Of a DNA stretch of 64,000 nucleotides, positions 1 through 8,627 are shown one piece after another. The stretch covers positions 124,001 through 188,000 of the forward strand of contig JAHCHE010000012.1 of NCBI GenBank assembly GCA_026129905.1, in the 5' to 3' direction. The notes beneath the pieces are model-generated. The model was given only the letters and a program-made list of their open reading frames with translations. It was not told the origin of the DNA and did not search any database. Position numbers and translations under genes: made by a program. The stretch is from Bryobacteraceae bacterium (GTDB taxonomy: Bacteria; Acidobacteriota; Terriglobia; Bryobacterales; Bryobacteraceae). Position 1 is the first letter of the stretch. Every line of letters starts with the position of its first letter.

Positions 1-61
1 TGGCAGCCACGACTCATTGTTGACAGCTCGGTCAGCAATCTGTTGCGATGGGAAGAGCAGA

Positions 62-481
62 ATGTTCTCCGTGACTTCCCAGTACGCCCTTCGCGCGCTG
101 GCGTACCTGGCGACGCAGCAGCCGGATGCGATGGTGGGCGGCCAGGAGTTGTCGCGGCAGACTGGCATACCAAAAAACTACCTTTCCAAGATTCTGCTCG
201 CACTTGGCAACGCTGGAATTGTCGAAGCGGTACGCGGGAACGCCGGCGGCTATCGCCTCGCCCGCGCCCCCAACGAAGTTCCGCTGATCCGTGTCGTCGA
301 ACTCTTTGAGCGCCACGTGGCCAAGCGCGCCTGTCTCCTCGGCTTGCGGCGAGTCTGTTCGGACGAGGATCCCTGCATGGCGCATAACTCCTGGCGGCCG
401 GCGAAGTTGGCCTACTTCGATTTCCTGGAAACCACAACCCTCCTGGACATCTCGTCTGCGGGAAAACTGACCGCTCCGTGA
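62..481 (+). CDS. Rrf2-family transcriptional regulator, probable Fe-S (NsrR/IscR-like)
   Basis: A 139-residue winged-helix regulator of the Rrf2 family, to which IscR and NsrR belong. The N-terminus reads MFSVTSQYALRALAYLA, the usual Rrf2 helix 1, followed by a recognition region around PKNYLSKIL (residues 38-45) and a GGYRLAR wing (62-68). Three cysteines at 91, 99 and 105 (C-x7-C-x5-C) sit where NsrR and IscR hold an Fe-S cluster, so sensing of NO or redox state is likely. I start at ATG 62, which opens the family motif and follows the purine-rich stretch GGGAAGAG, rather than at an upstream in-frame ATG at 17. A second Rrf2 protein at 31281 has a different Cys spacing. The targets cannot be read from the sequence; nitrosative-stress genes nearby fit an NsrR-like role by inference. 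Confidence 0.88.
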   Translation: MFSVTSQYALRALAYLATQQPDAMVGGQELSRQTGIPKNYLSKILLALGNAGIVEAVRGNAGGYRLARAPNEVPLIRVVELFERHVAKRACLLGLRRVCSDEDPCMAHNSWRPAKLAYFDFLETTTLLDISSAGKLTAP

Positions 482-932
482 ACCGGTCCAAGCGTCAGCG
501 GACCAGGGTCGCGGTGAGCCGCGTTCGCTAGCGACGCGGAACGGCAGATGAAAGACAACCTCTTCCCAAGATTCACAGATTGCGGTCAAAGGCTACGGCG
601 GGGGAGGTCGCCGACTCTGAGCGCTTCGAGGCTGAGGCAACATTCGCCAGTCTGAGGCTGTCGCTCCCAGTTCGCTACCGAGATGAACCTCGCGGAGCAG
701 CCAGGCAGCTTACCGTAAGAACTGTAAGGCTCACTGATCGGTCGACGAGATCCCACATCCACGTCATCGCCGAGTCGGCATCGGGCAATCCGACCTGGGC
801 AATCGCCAGCACGCCCACGTGGCACAAGTCCTCTGTAGTCAGCCTGATTTCCGGTGCCTTTTGGCTCGCCAAGTGTGCAGTGCCTTCATGACCAGCTCCA
901 GCTGCCCCGGTAGCAGGCAAGCTTGGAACGAC
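482..932. other. Intergenic stretch with no supportable gene
   Basis: About 450 bases between the Rrf2 gene and the converging end of the YwiC-like gene. Short open frames exist on both strands (for example 580-891 plus and 675-920 minus), but none has a recognisable family motif, a good ribosome site or a codon pattern like its neighbours. Part of it may be a decayed gene; I cannot name a parent. Confidence 0.4.
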
Positions 933-1799
933 CTACCACAGAGCGATGACCACCAAGGCAGAGAAGGCGATTGACAGAGCGAGAGCACGCAGTCCGATGC
1001 GGCGAAATGGAACGGTGTGAGAGACCGGCCGGCGCAAGCGCATCAAAGCAGCTAAGTGGACGGCAGCAGCTAATGCCAACGGCAACGCAAGCAAAAAACG
1101 GCCGCAGACCAGGTGTAGGGCTCCTCCCAGGAGTAGGACAACCTGAGCCGCAAGGGCCCAACGAAAGGACTGAACCCATTCGTGGCGCTGTTCGCGCTGC
1201 CGTGCGGCGACTCGGGCACCGAGCCTTGCATGCACTACCAAAACGGCGGCTGCGCTGTATGCGGAATGGACTATCCACACCCACCATGCCGTCGGCTCAA
1301 GTCTCGGCTGAGCGGAGAGCCAGGCTACGAGTGCCGAAGAACTGAGCCCAACCGCACTGACAAGTTGCAGGGAGACAGACCTTTGGCGATTTAGCACCGT
1401 CATCACTACCGCCAACCCGACGAGCACGGAGGCCGAAATACCGAGTAGTGACAGCATTCGCCAGTCCCGACGAGCTAACAGTACTACCCCGCTCGCGGCG
1501 AGAATCATCAGGTTGCCAGCCAGAAAGCGCAAGGCCAGGCGGGACTCGGCCCTTGGTTCCCGCCAAACGAACGACTGGCGTCCCAGCACGACCAGCGGTT
1601 CCCGGACAGAAAAGGCGGCAACTACCGCCAGAGCTGCCGGGAGAATCAGCCAATCAACGTCACGCGCAAGGATGATCGCCGACAGAAACGGCAATGTCAA
1701 CATGCCCCACGCTCCATGCTCCCTCGGCAACATCGACCAGATCGAAGCGCTGGCGCCGCGTGTGTTTGTCAACCGCCGAGTGGACTCGGTAACGGTCAT
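933..1799 (-). CDS. YwiC-like integral membrane protein
   Basis: A 288-residue polytopic membrane protein. The N-terminal motif PREHGAWGM (residues 25-33) is the hallmark of the YwiC-like family. It is followed by about eight hydrophobic segments separated by short basic loops (RRDWR, RQREQRHEW). The biochemical role of YwiC is unknown; in Bacillus subtilis ywiC lies beside fnr and narK, so the family is associated with nitrate respiration, which fits the nar genes in this window. The start ATG overlaps the stop of the upstream amidotransferase gene (ATGA at 1796-1799), so the two are translationally coupled. Confidence 0.8.
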   Translation of the reverse strand: MTVTESTRRLTNTRGASASIWSMLPREHGAWGMLTLPFLSAIILARDVDWLILPAALAVVAAFSVREPLVVLGRQSFVWREPRAESRLALRFLAGNLMILAASGVVLLARRDWRMLSLLGISASVLVGLAVVMTVLNRQRSVSLQLVSAVGLSSSALVAWLSAQPRLEPTAWWVWIVHSAYSAAAVLVVHARLGARVAARQREQRHEWVQSFRWALAAQVVLLLGGALHLVCGRFLLALPLALAAAVHLAALMRLRRPVSHTVPFRRIGLRALALSIAFSALVVIALW

Positions 1800-2515
1800 G
1801 CCCGTCCTCGATCAGAGCGGCGGGCTGCAGCAGCCGACTTCACCATCTCGCACCAACGGCCAAACACGGTCGCTGAAAGGTCGGCCAGCCGGGGGACGTT
1901 CGCGGCAGGATCGATGGGCTCCGCCAAGCCGGCGACATCGGCGCTGTTCACTTCCTGGCTTAGCCAATCGGACACCATCTCGGCCGTCACCTCCAGGTGG
2001 AATTGAAGTCCGTACGCACGGCCAATGCGGAAAGCTTGGTGCCGACACGAGTCCGACCACGCCAGCCATTGTGCCCCGCGGGGTAGGTCAAAGGTCTCAC
2101 CATGCCAGTGAAACACGGTTTCGGGCTGTTCTAGGCCGGAGAACAAGAGATCCTCTCGGGCTGCTTCCGTCCAATAGATCGGCGCCCAGCCGATCTCTTT
2201 CACGGGATTCCGATAGACTGTTGCTCCAGCCGCTTTGGCGATTAGCTGCGCGCCAAGACAAACGCCCAATACGGGCTTGTCCAGCGACAAGGCCTCCTGG
2301 ATGAGATACAGCTCCCGACGAATGTAGTCGAGATTGTCATTGGCCGACATCGGTCCGCCCATCACAATCAATCCGGCGTGCGAATCCAAAGAACACGCCG
2401 CCCTGGGTTCCCGGTACAGATCAAGGGAGGTCCAGTCAAGCCCGCCCGCTTCGAGAGCCTCGGAGATCCTGCCAAGATGCTCAAAAGGGACATGCCGAAT
2501 CGTCAGGATTTGCAT
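1796..2515 (-). CDS. Class I glutamine amidotransferase-like protein
   Basis: A 239-residue stand-alone class I glutamine amidotransferase domain, similar to the GATase half of GMP synthase. The nucleophile elbow GVCLGAQ puts the catalytic cysteine at residue 86, and the His-Glu pair of the triad lies in QFHLE (173/175). An oxyanion-type loop VMGGPMSAND is at 51-60. No synthetase domain is attached, so the acceptor substrate is unknown; such proteins are usually annotated as GMP synthase-like or gamma-glutamyl hydrolase-like. It is preceded by a DUF488 gene 4 bases upstream and overlaps the YwiC-like gene downstream, forming a three-gene minus-strand unit. Confidence 0.85.
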   Translation of the reverse strand: MQILTIRHVPFEHLGRISEALEAGGLDWTSLDLYREPRAACSLDSHAGLIVMGGPMSANDNLDYIRRELYLIQEALSLDKPVLGVCLGAQLIAKAAGATVYRNPVKEIGWAPIYWTEAAREDLLFSGLEQPETVFHWHGETFDLPRGAQWLAWSDSCRHQAFRIGRAYGLQFHLEVTAEMVSDWLSQEVNSADVAGLAEPIDPAANVPRLADLSATVFGRWCEMVKSAAAARRSDRGRA

Positions 2516-2519
2516 CGGA

Positions 2520-2894
2520 TCACGCTCGCTTCCGTTGCCTTATCTGCCCCATCAGGTAGTCCCGCAAGGCAACAGCGTTGTTGTGCTCTGTGTCTCGAGC
2601 CGCGTAGAGCAATGTCACGGTTCCGCTTTGCGCCACCTTCAGGATCGGCTTCCAGGTATCAGGTCGTCGATCCAGCTCTGCGAAGTAGCGATCGCGAAAC
2701 GTCTCCCAGCGCCCGGGGGAGTGGTGAAACCAGCGGCGCAGCGCGTCACTAGGGGCAGCATCTCTCAGCCAACTATCGAGGCGGAGCTGATCCTTCTTAA
2801 GACCGCGGGGCCAGAGGCGATCCACCAGAAGTCGAACACCGTCGTCGGACCCGGGTGACTGGTGAATGCGCTTGACACGTATCATTTGGGTCAC
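2520..2894 (-). CDS. DUF488 (YeaO-like) protein
   Basis: A 124-residue soluble protein of the DUF488/YeaO family. Family signatures are DDGVRLLVDRLWPRGL (residues 17-32) near the N-terminus, a WFHHSPGRWETFRDRY block in the middle and LLYAARDTEHNNA toward the end. The function is not established; DUF488 proteins are often found with stress and nitrogen-oxide genes. It is the first gene of the minus-strand group running to 933, and its 5' end faces the hemerythrin operon across a divergent intergenic region of about 160 bases. Confidence 0.85.
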   Translation of the reverse strand: MTQMIRVKRIHQSPGSDDGVRLLVDRLWPRGLKKDQLRLDSWLRDAAPSDALRRWFHHSPGRWETFRDRYFAELDRRPDTWKPILKVAQSGTVTLLYAARDTEHNNAVALRDYLMGQIRQRKRA

Positions 2895-2931
2895 AACTTC
2901 CCGCTCAGCACCGCTTCCCGCTCAGCACCGG

Positions 2932-2960
2932 TTGACATGGATGTGCAGCCATTATAGAGT
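2932..2960 (+). promoter_or_regulatory. Putative sigma70-type promoter for the hemerythrin operon
   Basis: TTGACA at 2932-2937 is followed by TATAGA at 2953-2958 (15-base spacer) or TAGAGT at 2955-2960 (17-base spacer). It lies about 100 bases before the hemerythrin start in the only non-coding gap upstream of the operon. The -35 context TTGACATGG recurs at 10343. Confidence 0.45.
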
Positions 2961-3057
2961 TGAACATGAACAACTGTAGAATAACACCGTTAGTTTCAGC
3001 CCGCTCCGTGCGGTTCGCCAGTGATGTTGCGAAAGCGGGCGGAAAGAGGAGGCGTCT

Positions 3058-3534
3058 ATGACTCTCATGCAAGAGTTCCACGCGGACCACCAAAAGGTCG
3101 TCGGCGCGCTTTTTGAGTTGCGGCAGGCGATTGCGGCTCTCGACATCACGCGGGTCCGCTCGATCCTGGAAGATGCCGAAGGTCTGATCGGTCCGCACTT
3201 CAAATTCGAGGAACTGTACTTGTATCCCGCCCTGGAGCAGTTCCTCGGCGAGAGTCACGTGAAACGACTGGTCAACGAACATGACGGGATCTTCCGCAGC
3301 GTTCGGCGAATTGCCCAGCTCGCCCAGAAGGAGGCATGGTCTGATTCCGATCGCGCCTCAGCGGAGGCAAACCTCGAATTGATCTACGAGCACCCCATCG
3401 GCTGCGACGGCTTGACTCTTTGGATGGAGCGGCTGTCTCCGACGGAGCAGCAAGAGCTCGACGATAGGATGCAGGAGATTCGGCGCCAGGGAACAAAGTT
3501 CTCGGAGTACTACCTGGAGCGGCAGAACGCGTGA
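3058..3534 (+). CDS. Hemerythrin-like (HHE) protein
   Basis: A 158-residue four-helix-bundle protein with the histidine and acidic pattern of hemerythrin HHE domains: H8 and H11 in EFHADH, H47 and E51 in GPHFKFEE, H75 in NEHDGIF and H112 in EHPIG. These would bind a di-iron centre that handles O2, NO or iron. A ribosome site GGAAAGAGGAGG precedes the ATG. It heads a compact plus-strand operon (CBS protein, multiheme cytochrome, FG-GAP/TPR protein, radical SAM). A second hemerythrin lies at 26156-26590. A role in NO or O2 sensing or detoxification is inferred from family and context only. Confidence 0.85.
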   Translation: MTLMQEFHADHQKVVGALFELRQAIAALDITRVRSILEDAEGLIGPHFKFEELYLYPALEQFLGESHVKRLVNEHDGIFRSVRRIAQLAQKEAWSDSDRASAEANLELIYEHPIGCDGLTLWMERLSPTEQQELDDRMQEIRRQGTKFSEYYLERQNA

Positions 3535-3545
3535 GGAGGCCGTCG

Positions 3546-4034
3546 ATGCGCCTCGAAACGGACAGCATCAGTTATGCGATGACGGGGATGAGCGCCGGGT
3601 CGGTCCGCTCCATTCTGGAAAGGAAAGGTCATCAAATCTGGTCAATTCCCCCGACCGCCTCAGTCTTCGAAGCGATCGCGCTCATGGATGACAGGCAGGT
3701 CGGCGCGTTGATGGTGGTCTCCGACGGCGAACTGGTGGGTGTGATCTCCGAGCGGGACTACGCTCGCAAGGTGATTCTCAGGGGACGGTCATCGAGCAAC
3801 ACCCCGGTGGGAGAAATCATGACGAGCACGGTGATCACGGTCACCCCTGAAAACGACGTTGGCGAGTGTCTGAGGATGATGACAGTTCACCGCATCCGGC
3901 ACCTCCCGGTGCTGGAAGGGCGGCGAGTCGTTGGTGTCGTTTCGATCGGCGACCTGGTGAATTCGCTCATGTCGGCCCAGGCGGACATCGTTCGTCAATT
4001 GAGCGACTACATTGCGGGCAAATACCCTGCATGA
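3546..4034 (+). CDS. Tandem CBS-domain protein
   Basis: A 162-residue protein consisting almost entirely of two CBS motifs: roughly residues 20-75 (VFEAIALMDDRQVGALMV followed by GVISERDYARK) and 85-145 (TPENDVGECLRMMTVHRI then GVVSIGDLV). CBS pairs bind adenine nucleotides and usually act as regulatory modules; with no effector domain this one may control a partner, plausibly in the same operon. I use ATG 3546 because GAGGAGG sits just upstream; an in-frame GTG at 3531 overlapping the hemerythrin stop is the alternative. The stop overlaps the next gene start (ATGA). Confidence 0.88.
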   Translation: MRLETDSISYAMTGMSAGSVRSILERKGHQIWSIPPTASVFEAIALMDDRQVGALMVVSDGELVGVISERDYARKVILRGRSSSNTPVGEIMTSTVITVTPENDVGECLRMMTVHRIRHLPVLEGRRVVGVVSIGDLVNSLMSAQADIVRQLSDYIAGKYPA

Positions 4035-6091
4035 TCGAGCAAGCGGACGCAGCGCAGCCGAGAACGGTCATCGGCGCCACTCGAGACGAGCGGACCGCCG
4101 GAGTTTCGTGGGCGTCCCGCACCGCGGGAATCAGCATGGGGCTTCTGCTTTTCGAAGCCATCACCGGCCTTGCGGTCAGCTTCGCGCCATTCCACGCCGC
4201 CGTGCAGTGGGGGCTGTTGCTCCACACGGTTGGCGGTACCGCGGCTCTCCTGCCGCTGGCCTGGTATGCGACGGCGCACTGGGCCGGTTACCGCCGGCAG
4301 GCATTATCGGACGTTGTTTTGCTTGGTTACGTGGCGGTGGTGGCGCTGTTTGTTTGCAGCCTGTCCGGCGTGATCGTGACTTGGCAAGGGCTGCTGGCAT
4401 TGCGGACTTCACCCTTCTGGAGGACTACGCACCTCATCTCGACGCTTCTGTTGCTGGCGGCTGTCGTACCCCACCTCGTACTTGCGCTTCTGCGCGCTCG
4501 GTGGGTGTTGATCCGGCCGGCTGTGCGTGTGTACACCCGGCGAAGCCTTGTTTTGGCAGGCATCGGCGTCTGTCTAGCGACCGGATTCGGACTTGTACAC
4601 CCGGGCACCCGCTACGTCAACGAGTTTCCCGAGGACTACAATTTTCTCTACGGCGAAGACCGGCCGTTCGCGCCGAGTCTGGCTCGCACGTCCACGGGAG
4701 GGGCGTTCGACGCACGGTCGCTCGCCGGGTCCGCGAGTTGTGGAACGGTGGGGTGTCACGAACAAATCGTTCAAGAGTGGCTGCCCAGCGCTCATCGCTA
4801 TGCCGCGATGGACCCGCTATTTCAAGGGATCCAGCAGGTGATGGCCGAACAGAACGGTCCGGAGTCCACGCGGTACTGCGGCGGGTGCCACGATCCGGTT
4901 TCGTTGTTCTCGGGAACGAAGAATATCTTCGTTGCCGACCTGACCGCGCTCGAAGGGTATAACGAGGGCGTCTCCTGTCTCGCCTGCCACTCGATTCAGA
5001 AGACGGACGTCCAGGGCAACGCCAACTTTGTGGTGAGCCAGCCGCGCGAGTATCTCTGGCAGTGGAAGAGCACCGGCGCCGGCAGGATCGCTCGCGATTT
5101 TCTCATCCGCACTTACCCGGCGGAACACAACCGGTTGAGCAAACGCATGTTCAAGGCGCCGGAGTATTGCGCCGCCTGCCACAAGCAGTTCATCGATCAG
5201 GAGGTGAACCGTGTCGGCTGGGTGCAGCTTCAAAACCAGTATGACAACTGGGCGGCAAGCCGCTGGAACCAGGAAGGTAACGCGAGAAAGACGATCGAAT
5301 GCCGGGAATGCCACATGCCGCTCGTGGACTCGAAGGATCCGGCCGCCGGCGACAGCAGCGACTACAACCGCCGCCCGAACGACGGCAAACACCGAAGCCA
5401 CCGGTTCCTGGCGGCGAACAACTTGATGCCAGCTCTCCTCAAGTTGGAAGGAGCCGAGACACACACGCGGCTGACGGAGCACTGGCTCCAGGGCGGATAT
5501 GTGATCCCCGAAATTCGCGACAAGTGGCCAGACGGTCCGATTGTGCGTCTGACGATCCAGGCTCCTCGGAAGGTCAGTAGCGGGTCGAAGATTCCGTTAC
5601 GCGTGATCCTCACTTCCAATAAGGTGGGGCACGATTTCCCGACCGGACCGCTTGATATGATCCAGAGTTGGGTGGAGCTTCGCGTCACTGACGACGGCGG
5701 CAAGGTGATTTTCGCCTCCGGCCAGCGCGACGAGCGGAACTTCATCGAGCCCGGCACGTTTTTGTTCAAGGCCGAGCCTGTGGATCAGTACGGAAACCTG
5801 ATCGACCGCCACAATCTCTGGGAGATGGTAGGCGTGCGGTACCGCCGGTCCTTGTTCCCTGGCTATTCGGACACCGCTGAGTACGAAGTGCCGGGCGGGT
5901 TGGCTCGGAGATACTTCGTCACCGCCAAACTGCTCTACCGCAAAGTAGACCAGTTCCTGCTCAACTACGTTCTAGGCCAGGATTCCGGTATCACCGCACC
6001 GATCGTGGAGATTTCGCGGGCAACAGCCACGGTTGAGATCGAGCCCGCCGGGAGGGAGCACGGCCTTCACTCAGACAAGAACGAGCCGTAG
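4031..6091 (+). CDS. Cytochrome b / pentaheme cytochrome c fusion protein
   Basis: A 686-residue protein. Residues about 30-175 form four hydrophobic helices with spaced histidines (FAPFH, LLLHTVGG, TAHW, TTHLIST, VPHLVLA), like a diheme membrane cytochrome b. After a linker comes a periplasmic part with five haem motifs: CGTVGCH (CX4CH, near residue 236), CGGCH, CLACH, CAACH and CRECH, of cytochrome c554-like character. A C-terminal beta-rich domain carries HDFPTG, common in large multiheme cytochromes. The likely job is moving electrons between quinol and a periplasmic acceptor or donor; the substrate is unknown. The start at 4031 gives an ATGA overlap with the CBS gene. The unusual CX4CH site could be a special haem. 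It might act on nitrogen oxides, but that is inference. Confidence 0.75.
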   Translation: MIEQADAAQPRTVIGATRDERTAGVSWASRTAGISMGLLLFEAITGLAVSFAPFHAAVQWGLLLHTVGGTAALLPLAWYATAHWAGYRRQALSDVVLLGYVAVVALFVCSLSGVIVTWQGLLALRTSPFWRTTHLISTLLLLAAVVPHLVLALLRARWVLIRPAVRVYTRRSLVLAGIGVCLATGFGLVHPGTRYVNEFPEDYNFLYGEDRPFAPSLARTSTGGAFDARSLAGSASCGTVGCHEQIVQEWLPSAHRYAAMDPLFQGIQQVMAEQNGPESTRYCGGCHDPVSLFSGTKNIFVADLTALEGYNEGVSCLACHSIQKTDVQGNANFVVSQPREYLWQWKSTGAGRIARDFLIRTYPAEHNRLSKRMFKAPEYCAACHKQFIDQEVNRVGWVQLQNQYDNWAASRWNQEGNARKTIECRECHMPLVDSKDPAAGDSSDYNRRPNDGKHRSHRFLAANNLMPALLKLEGAETHTRLTEHWLQGGYVIPEIRDKWPDGPIVRLTIQAPRKVSSGSKIPLRVILTSNKVGHDFPTGPLDMIQSWVELRVTDDGGKVIFASGQRDERNFIEPGTFLFKAEPVDQYGNLIDRHNLWEMVGVRYRRSLFPGYSDTAEYEVPGGLARRYFVTAKLLYRKVDQFLLNYVLGQDSGITAPIVEISRATATVEIEPAGREHGLHSDKNEP

Positions 6092-8621
6092 ACGGAGACG
6101 CCTGCTCTGGACGGTGACTGCCGTCCTTGGAACAGCAGCAGCCACCTCCGGTGGAGGGATCTACTGGTATCTGGCGAGCCGGCCTCAACCCTACCAGCCG
6201 GGCGAGGCGATGCCCGAGATTACCCGCACCCTCGAACGCAAGCTTCCAACCGGCGCTCCGGAGCCCCGCTTCGCTGACGTCACGGTAAAAGCCGGCCTCG
6301 CCGAATTCCGGACATTCGAAGGCGCTCGAACGTCCCAGTTGCCGGAGGACATGGGTTCCGGGGCCGCGTGGGGCGACTACGATAATGACGGAGACGACGA
6401 CCTGTTTTTGGTGAGCGCCGGAGGCCCGCTGAATACCCCGCCCGAGAGACGCGCGCCTTCACTCCTCTTTGAGAATCTCGGGGATGGATCGTTCCGGCAA
6501 CTTCGGGGCTTTCCGGAAACGCGAATCCTCGGAATGGGCGCCGCATGGGGCGACTACAACGGCGACGGCTGGCTGGATCTCGTGGTGACCGGCTACGATA
6601 CGCTACTGCTGTACAGGAATGAGCAGGGCACGTTCGTGCTCGCCCGCGGGATCGCCAGTCTTCCCGGATTCTGGACCGGTGCTTCCTGGGCGGATTTCGA
6701 CCGTGACGGGAATCTGGATCTCTATATCTGCGGTTACGTGCGATATCTTCCGAGCGCCGTCGGCAGCACGGGAAGCACCCTGCAATTCGGACTGGAGGTG
6801 CCGTTCACACTCAATCCCTCTTCCTATGAACCGGAGCGGAACCTATTGTTCCACAACCGTGGCGATGGGACATTCCGAGAGATCGCCGAAGAGATGGGTG
6901 TCGACAATACAAGAGGCCGCAGCCTCAGCGCCCTCTGGCACGACTTCAACCAAGATGGTTGGCTGGATTTGTACGTTGCCAACGACATCTCGGAAAGCAA
7001 GCTTTTCTTGAACCAGGGCGGCGGCTTCATCGATGCTAGTCAGTCGGCCTGGGTGGGAGAGTATCGTGGATCGATGGGGCTGGCCGCTGGAGATTACGAC
7101 CGCGACGGGGACGACGACCTGTTTATCAGTCACTGGGTAGCGCAGCAGTACGCCCTCTATGAGTCGCTGCTCACCGACGTGAAGGATCTGCTGCCGCAAG
7201 CTGCTCGGGAGCTTCATTTCGCCGATGTGGCCGAAATGCGCGGGATCGGACAAGCCTCGCTCCGGTTCATAGGCTGGGGCACTGAGTTTGCCGACTTTGA
7301 CAGCGACAGCTGGCTGGATCTTGCCGTCGCGAATGGCAGCACCTTCGAAACAAACGACAACCCGAGGCGACTCATTCCGATGGAATCCTTCTTGTTCTGG
7401 AACGATCGAGGGCAGTTTTTCCACAACCTCGGGCCGTGGAACAAGGCTCTGTCGACACCGTACGCGAGCCGCGGCCTGGCGATCACCGACTACGACAACG
7501 ACGGCGCACTCGATATACTTCTGGTCGACCATGGTGCTGGTGTGCGCCTGCTGCGCAACGAGATTCAGCAGGGCAACTGGCTGCAACTCCGGCTGATCAG
7601 CCGCGTGGGCACGCCGGGGCAGCCGATCGGTCATGGCGACGGCGCCACGGTGGTGGCCGCCGCGGGAGACTTCCGTCTGCGACGCACCGTCACCAGCGCT
7701 TCGTACCTCTCGCAGAGCAGCCGCAGGGTCCACTTAGGCCTGGGGAAGGAATCGCAGGTTGAAACTTTGGAGGTCCATTGGGCGTCCGGCTACCGGCAGA
7801 CCTTTTCAAATCTGGCCGCAAACACTGTGTGGGAGTTGACCGAAGGCGCTCCCGCGCCGCGGCGCATCGCCCTGAGCTCTCCCACTGAAAAGGCGCCTGG
7901 CTTGGACCATCATGCAGAGCGCGGGTCGGTCGTCAGATTCTGGGCGAAGCAGCGTGCCGCCATGGATGCGATGAAACGGGACGGCGATATTCCACGGGCC
8001 ATCCGTCTTTTTCGAGAGGCGCTGACGCTGAATCCGGGTCATGAGGACTCGCGCTATTACCTGGCGAACTGCCTGGCGGCTCAAGGCGATGTGGAGTCTG
8101 CGCTGGCGGAGCTGACACTGCTACAACGCCAAAACCCGCAGAGTCACCGGGCCTTCCAACGATGGGGGGTCCTGGCCGCAACAACGTCCCGATCAATCGC
8201 GCAATTGGCCCCTGCCGAACAGGCGCTCAATCGAGCGGTCGCGCTCAATCCAGAAGAAACGGGATCACTGTTTATTCTGGGCGAGATCGCCCTCATCCGC
8301 GGCGACACGCGAGCGGCTGAGCAACGGCTGCAATGGGTCTGCCGTACGAATCCCCGTGCCGTTGGCGGGTTCTTTCTGCTCGGATATCTGTCCTGGAAGG
8401 GCGGCGACGTGCAGGCAGCGCGCCGGTACCTGACGGAGGCGCACCGGGCTCGTGGCGAGGAGTGGAGACCCGAAGGCAGCGCGGAGGAAGGGGATGTACG
8501 TGTCCTAATGCACTCGACTTCCACTTGCCTCTCCGCGCTTTGGGATCGCTGGGATGGGTCGCTTGACCCGGACACGGTATTCAGGCAGGTGGAGAAGTAC
8601 TTGCGGGCTCAGTTCAGGTGA
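6033..8621 (+). CDS. FG-GAP/ASPIC-UnbV beta-propeller protein with C-terminal TPRs
   Basis: An approximately 862-residue exported or membrane-anchored protein. A basic N-terminus (RRRRRLLWTV) leads into one hydrophobic segment. Residues about 80-500 hold at least seven calcium-binding FG-GAP/VCBS loops of the form DxDxDGxxD (DYDNDGDDD, DYNGDGWLD, DFDRDGNLD, DFNQDGWLD, DYDRDGDDD, DYDNDGALD). An ASPIC/UnbV domain follows (about 505-590; GHGDGATV, LSQSSRRVHLGLG), then TPR-like helices to the end. No ATG is available near the 5' end; TTG 6033, overlapping the cytochrome gene by 59 bases, is the most upstream start that keeps the anchor. It probably scaffolds or binds a partner on the outer face, perhaps the adjacent cytochrome. 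Confidence 0.82.
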   Translation: MRSSPPGGSTAFTQTRTSRRRRRLLWTVTAVLGTAAATSGGGIYWYLASRPQPYQPGEAMPEITRTLERKLPTGAPEPRFADVTVKAGLAEFRTFEGARTSQLPEDMGSGAAWGDYDNDGDDDLFLVSAGGPLNTPPERRAPSLLFENLGDGSFRQLRGFPETRILGMGAAWGDYNGDGWLDLVVTGYDTLLLYRNEQGTFVLARGIASLPGFWTGASWADFDRDGNLDLYICGYVRYLPSAVGSTGSTLQFGLEVPFTLNPSSYEPERNLLFHNRGDGTFREIAEEMGVDNTRGRSLSALWHDFNQDGWLDLYVANDISESKLFLNQGGGFIDASQSAWVGEYRGSMGLAAGDYDRDGDDDLFISHWVAQQYALYESLLTDVKDLLPQAARELHFADVAEMRGIGQASLRFIGWGTEFADFDSDSWLDLAVANGSTFETNDNPRRLIPMESFLFWNDRGQFFHNLGPWNKALSTPYASRGLAITDYDNDGALDILLVDHGAGVRLLRNEIQQGNWLQLRLISRVGTPGQPIGHGDGATVVAAAGDFRLRRTVTSASYLSQSSRRVHLGLGKESQVETLEVHWASGYRQTFSNLAANTVWELTEGAPAPRRIALSSPTEKAPGLDHHAERGSVVRFWAKQRAAMDAMKRDGDIPRAIRLFREALTLNPGHEDSRYYLANCLAAQGDVESALAELTLLQRQNPQSHRAFQRWGVLAATTSRSIAQLAPAEQALNRAVALNPEETGSLFILGEIALIRGDTRAAEQRLQWVCRTNPRAVGGFFLLGYLSWKGGDVQAARRYLTEAHRARGEEWRPEGSAEEGDVRVLMHSTSTCLSALWDRWDGSLDPDTVFRQVEKYLRAQFR

Positions 8622-8627
8622 CCGATA

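Noticed and set aside
580-920. Small frames on both strands between the first Rrf2 gene and ywiC-like gene
   Set aside because: No recognisable motif or ribosome site. A resemblance of the minus-strand frame to a universal stress protein tail did not hold up.
1513-2304. Plus-strand frame of about 263 codons
   Set aside because: Antisense to the YwiC-like and amidotransferase genes, rich in Arg and Pro, with no motif.
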